NCBI RefSeq assembly: GCF_003851045.1
Contig: NZ_BFBX01000115.1
Coordinates: 1-53,515, forward strand
From: Paenibacillus sp. 598K
GTDB taxonomy: Bacteria > Bacillota > Bacilli > Paenibacillales > Paenibacillaceae
Direction of reading: 5' to 3'
DNA: 53,515 bases
Shown here: positions 51,315-53,515 of the stretch, piece after piece
Position numbering within the stretch: position 1 is the stretch's first letter
How the letters are laid out: each line of letters begins with the position of its first letter
Made by a program: the position numbers and the translations under genes
Notes under the pieces: generated by a model
What the model was told of the DNA's origin: nothing
Seen by the model: only the letters and a program-made list of their open reading frames with translations
The model's database searches: none

Positions 51315-52466
51315 ATGGCAGACTACGACAGGATCAGCGAAGCGCTCGCGCTTCGGATCGTCGAAGCGGCCAAGGAGGTGATCCGGCATGAGGTCAACTT
51401 CATCCGCACTGACGGCATCATCGTCGCCAGCACGACGCCCGAGCGGATCGGCACGCGCCATGCGGCGGCGCTCGAGGCGCTCGCCCTGGGCGAGATCGTA
51501 GAGGTCGATGCGACGACGCTCTACGAGGGCTCGCGGCCGGGGATCAACTGTCCGGTCATCGTCGACGGCGAGCCGCTCGGCGTCATCGGCATCGCCGGCG
51601 ATGCCCGGGAGTGCCGACCGCTCGCCAACCTGCTGACCAAGATCGCCGAGCTGCTGATCCGGGAGCAGCGCCTCTCGGAGACGCGCCAGAGCGCGGACGA
51701 CGAGCGGCATGCAGCGGTGCGGCGTCTGCTATTCGGCGAGGGGCGCGACGCGGCGTCGCTGTCCGAGCTGCTGGAGCGGTACGGGCTGCCCATGCAGGGG
51801 CAGGCGTGCGTGTTGGTGGTGGCGCTGCGGAGCGAGGTGGAGACCCGGGGCGTGGTGGGGGATGGTGAAGCAAGGAGTGAACGGGCGCAGATGCGAGAAT
51901 CGACGGTGCGCAGCGCAGCACCATGGATGGACGGGCTGTTGGCGGCGGCCAAGACGCCGCTCTACGCCTACCTGTTCCCGGATCGCTATGCCATCCTTCT
52001 GCCCGAGGACGGTTATGAGGGGATGCTACGGCACCTCCGAGAGTTGGCGGCAGGATATGGACTGCAAGCCGGTATCGGTAGCCTGCAGCCGTGGGGCGAG
52101 CTCTCGCTCTCCTACCGTCATGCGCAGCTGGCTCTGCAGCAAGCTCGCAACGACGAGAGTGCCGTCTGCGAATTCCGCAAGCTCGGCCTGGACCTGCTGC
52201 TCTCGCAGCTGCCGCAGGCGCAGCGCCGCGACTACGCGGAGCAACGACTCGGCGCGTTGAATGCGGAGGAGCGCGATACGCTCCGCGTCTACCAGGCGCA
52301 TGGGCTATCGCTCAAAGCTGCGGCAGAAGCGCTGTTCCTGCACAAAAACACGCTGCAATATCGCCTAGACAAAATCTCCCGCAAGACCGGTCTCGACCCC
52401 CGCCGCTACGTCGACTCCGTTGAGCTGTACATCGCGTTGCTGCTTGATGGCACTCGGTCCGACTGA
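51315..52466 (+). CDS. cdaR: CdaR family transcriptional regulator (sugar diacid recognition)
   Basis: Cytoplasmic regulator of sugar-diacid/glycerate metabolism. The 383 residues have an N-terminal Diacid_rec domain (about 5-130; FIRTDGIIVASTTPERIGTR, SRPGINCPVIVDGEPLGVIG), a middle GGDEF-like region (about 160-300) and the C-terminal PucR-type helix-turn-helix (LSLKAAAEALFLHKNTLQYR). GGAGGGG precedes the ATG. It is followed by a terminator and then, 335 bases on, the glycerate kinase gene on the same strand, its likely target by known CdaR-kinase linkage in other bacteria. Confidence 0.92.
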   Translation: MADYDRISEALALRIVEAAKEVIRHEVNFIRTDGIIVASTTPERIGTRHAAALEALALGEIVEVDATTLYEGSRPGINCPVIVDGEPLGVIGIAGDARECRPLANLLTKIAELLIREQRLSETRQSADDERHAAVRRLLFGEGRDAASLSELLERYGLPMQGQACVLVVALRSEVETRGVVGDGEARSERAQMRESTVRSAAPWMDGLLAAAKTPLYAYLFPDRYAILLPEDGYEGMLRHLRELAAGYGLQAGIGSLQPWGELSLSYRHAQLALQQARNDESAVCEFRKLGLDLLLSQLPQAQRRDYAEQRLGALNAEERDTLRVYQAHGLSLKAAAEALFLHKNTLQYRLDKISRKTGLDPRRYVDSVELYIALLLDGTRSD

Positions 52467-52470
52467 TTAA

Positions 52471-52502
52471 GCTCGTCCATCGCAGATGGATGGGCCTTTT
52501 TC
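52471..52502 (+). terminator. Terminator after cdaR
   Basis: GCTCGTCCATC and GATGGATGGGC pair over 11 bases, two of them G-T, around a 3-base loop, followed by CTTTTTC. Confidence 0.85.
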
Positions 52503-52801
52503 ATGTCAGCAGGGGGAGAAGCCGCGTGCTGGGAGCTGCGCGCAGACGTAGTCGTCCGACCACCGTCATGCCGCAGATCGCCCGGAGTGCGCCGGGATCA
52601 AAAGGGAACGCCCATACAGACGTGAACGCTGCAACGGTTACTTGCAAGACACCTGCCGCCCTTACATCGACTATTGGTCTGCGGACCAGAGCAGACGCGC
52701 CATCTTTGGCATGCCGACCAATCCGCTGACGCTCGAACTTCGTTTATAATAAAACTACTGGCGTCTACTACGTCAATATCGGACATTAGGAGGTCATCTG
52801 G
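52503..52801. other. Intergenic stretch before the glycerate kinase gene
   Basis: Almost 300 bases without a gene. The only signal is a perfect -10 box TATAAT at 52745-52750 with no good -35 at 17 bases, which fits a promoter that needs an activator such as CdaR. AGGAGG lies just before the kinase start. Confidence 0.4.
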
Positions 52802-53515
52802 ATGAAGGTTGTCATCGCCATCGATTCCTTCAAGGGGAGTCTCTCCTCATCGGAGAGCGGCGAAGCGGTCGCCGCAGGCATTCGCGCCGTCTACCCGGAC
52901 GCGCACACTGTCGTGCTGCCGCTGGCTGACGGCGGCGAAGGAACGGTCGAAGCGCTCACCCAAGGCAGCGGCGGCCGATTGCGCACCGTATCGGTGACCG
53001 GCCCGCTCGGTCACCCGGTCGAGGCGGTCTACGGCATCGCCGGCGACGGTCGGACCGCTATCATCGAGGTCGCCGCTGCATGCGGTCTGCCGCTCGTGCC
53101 AAGAGATCGACGCGACCCGTCGCGCACGACGACGCGCGGCGTCGGCGAGCTGATCGCAGACGCGATCCGCGAGGGCTGCCGCGACTTCGTCATCGGACTG
53201 GGCGGCAGCGCCACCAGCGATGCCGGCATCGGCATGCTGCAAGCGCTCGGCTACCGCTTCCTGGATGCAAACGGGGGCTCGGTCGGCGAAGGCGGCAGCG
53301 CGTTAGAGGGAATCGTCCGCATCGAGCGCTCCGACGGGCTGCCTGAGCTGGCGAGCTGTACCTTCCGCGTCGCTTGCGATGTCGACAACCCGCTCTATGG
53401 CCCGGAGGGAGCGGCCCACGTCTTCGCGCCGCAGAAGGGAGCCTCTGCAGCGATGGTCGAGCGGCTCGACCGGGGCTTGCGCCGCTTCGCCGAGGCGGCA
53501 GAGCAGGCGCTAGAC
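52802..53515 (+). CDS. glxK: Glycerate kinase (3' end cut by the window)
   Basis: Phosphorylates glycerate with ATP. Only 238 codons are present, about two thirds of the roughly 380 residues of the family; the frame runs open to the last base. The N-terminus (VVIAIDSFKGSLSSSESG), LADGGEGTVEAL and the glycine-rich GLGGSATSDAGIGML are family hallmarks. The ATG at 52802 follows AGGAGG by 8 bases. The upstream neighbour cdaR suggests joint control. Confidence 0.93.
   Translation, partial: MKVVIAIDSFKGSLSSSESGEAVAAGIRAVYPDAHTVVLPLADGGEGTVEALTQGSGGRLRTVSVTGPLGHPVEAVYGIAGDGRTAIIEVAAACGLPLVPRDRRDPSRTTTRGVGELIADAIREGCRDFVIGLGGSATSDAGIGMLQALGYRFLDANGGSVGEGGSALEGIVRIERSDGLPELASCTFRVACDVDNPLYGPEGAAHVFAPQKGASAAMVERLDRGLRRFAEAAEQALD

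Overview
The window looks like chromosome of a high-GC, spore-former-type Firmicute of the Paenibacillaceae (Paenibacillus or close kin). The reasons are the GC content near 60 % by eye, strong AGGAGG-type ribosome sites with many GTG and TTG starts, several LplB/LplC (YtcP)-type sugar ABC importers, YesM/YesN-type two-component systems, CcpA-box-like (cre) sites, a CdaR regulator, and a wall amidase with a copper-amine-oxidase-like N-terminus. The genus assignment is inference. No tRNA, rRNA, transposase, phage gene or CRISPR array was recognised.

Layout. (1) 268-6320, minus: a YesM-type kinase, its AraC-type response regulator, a lipoprotein sugar-binding protein and two CUT1 permeases. (2) 6520-12366, plus, divergent from (1): two permeases, a binding lipoprotein and a putative GHL10-like glycosidase. 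(3) 12367-12890: a convergent intergenic region with two arrays of palindromic or inverted repeats. (4) 12893-26632, minus: in transcription order a sensor-type binding lipoprotein, YesM kinase, AraC response regulator and GH43 arabinosidase, then a terminator and an AT-rich operator region, then a binding lipoprotein, a very large membrane-anchored binding protein with carbohydrate-binding-like modules, and two permeases. This resembles an AraPST-type three-component sensing system controlling an arabino-oligosaccharide importer. (5) 26857-31294, minus: an ABC exporter with a zinc ribbon, a DUF1854 protein and a secreted GH5 glycosidase with a ricin-type lectin domain. (6) 31295-32120: another repeat-rich intergenic region. 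(7) 32121-33038: two small membrane or exported proteins, one of them AT-rich. (8) 33069-40845, minus: a membrane-anchored AraC-type regulator, two permeases, a binding lipoprotein and an FG-GAP-like beta-propeller protein. (9) 41148-45075: small membrane proteins, a ThuA-like protein, an unrecognised secreted protein and azoreductase. (10) 45331-53515, plus: a 7TM-PAS-GGDEF diguanylate cyclase, a DUF6492-like glycosyltransferase-type protein, the LemA/DUF3137 pair, an N-acetylmuramoyl-L-alanine amidase, CdaR, and a glycerate kinase cut by the window end.

Together these are plant-polysaccharide uptake and degradation loci: secreted glycosidases (GH43, GH5) make oligosaccharides, binding lipoproteins and permeases import them, and kinases or membrane AraC proteins sense them. 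Three cre-like sites fit CcpA catabolite control. None of the four importers has its own ATPase gene, so a shared MsmX-type ATPase encoded elsewhere is expected.

The most unusual signals are non-coding. One is an array of four perfect 8-bp palindromes repeated at exactly 52 bp. Another is a 184-bp element with four 25-bp arms (two direct, two inverted; start-to-start 50/59/50) that occurs twice, 19 kb apart, in opposite orientation. There are also two degenerate tandem arrays, an operator array in front of the arabinoside importer, and an A-tract motif in front of three sugar-import promoters or regulator genes.
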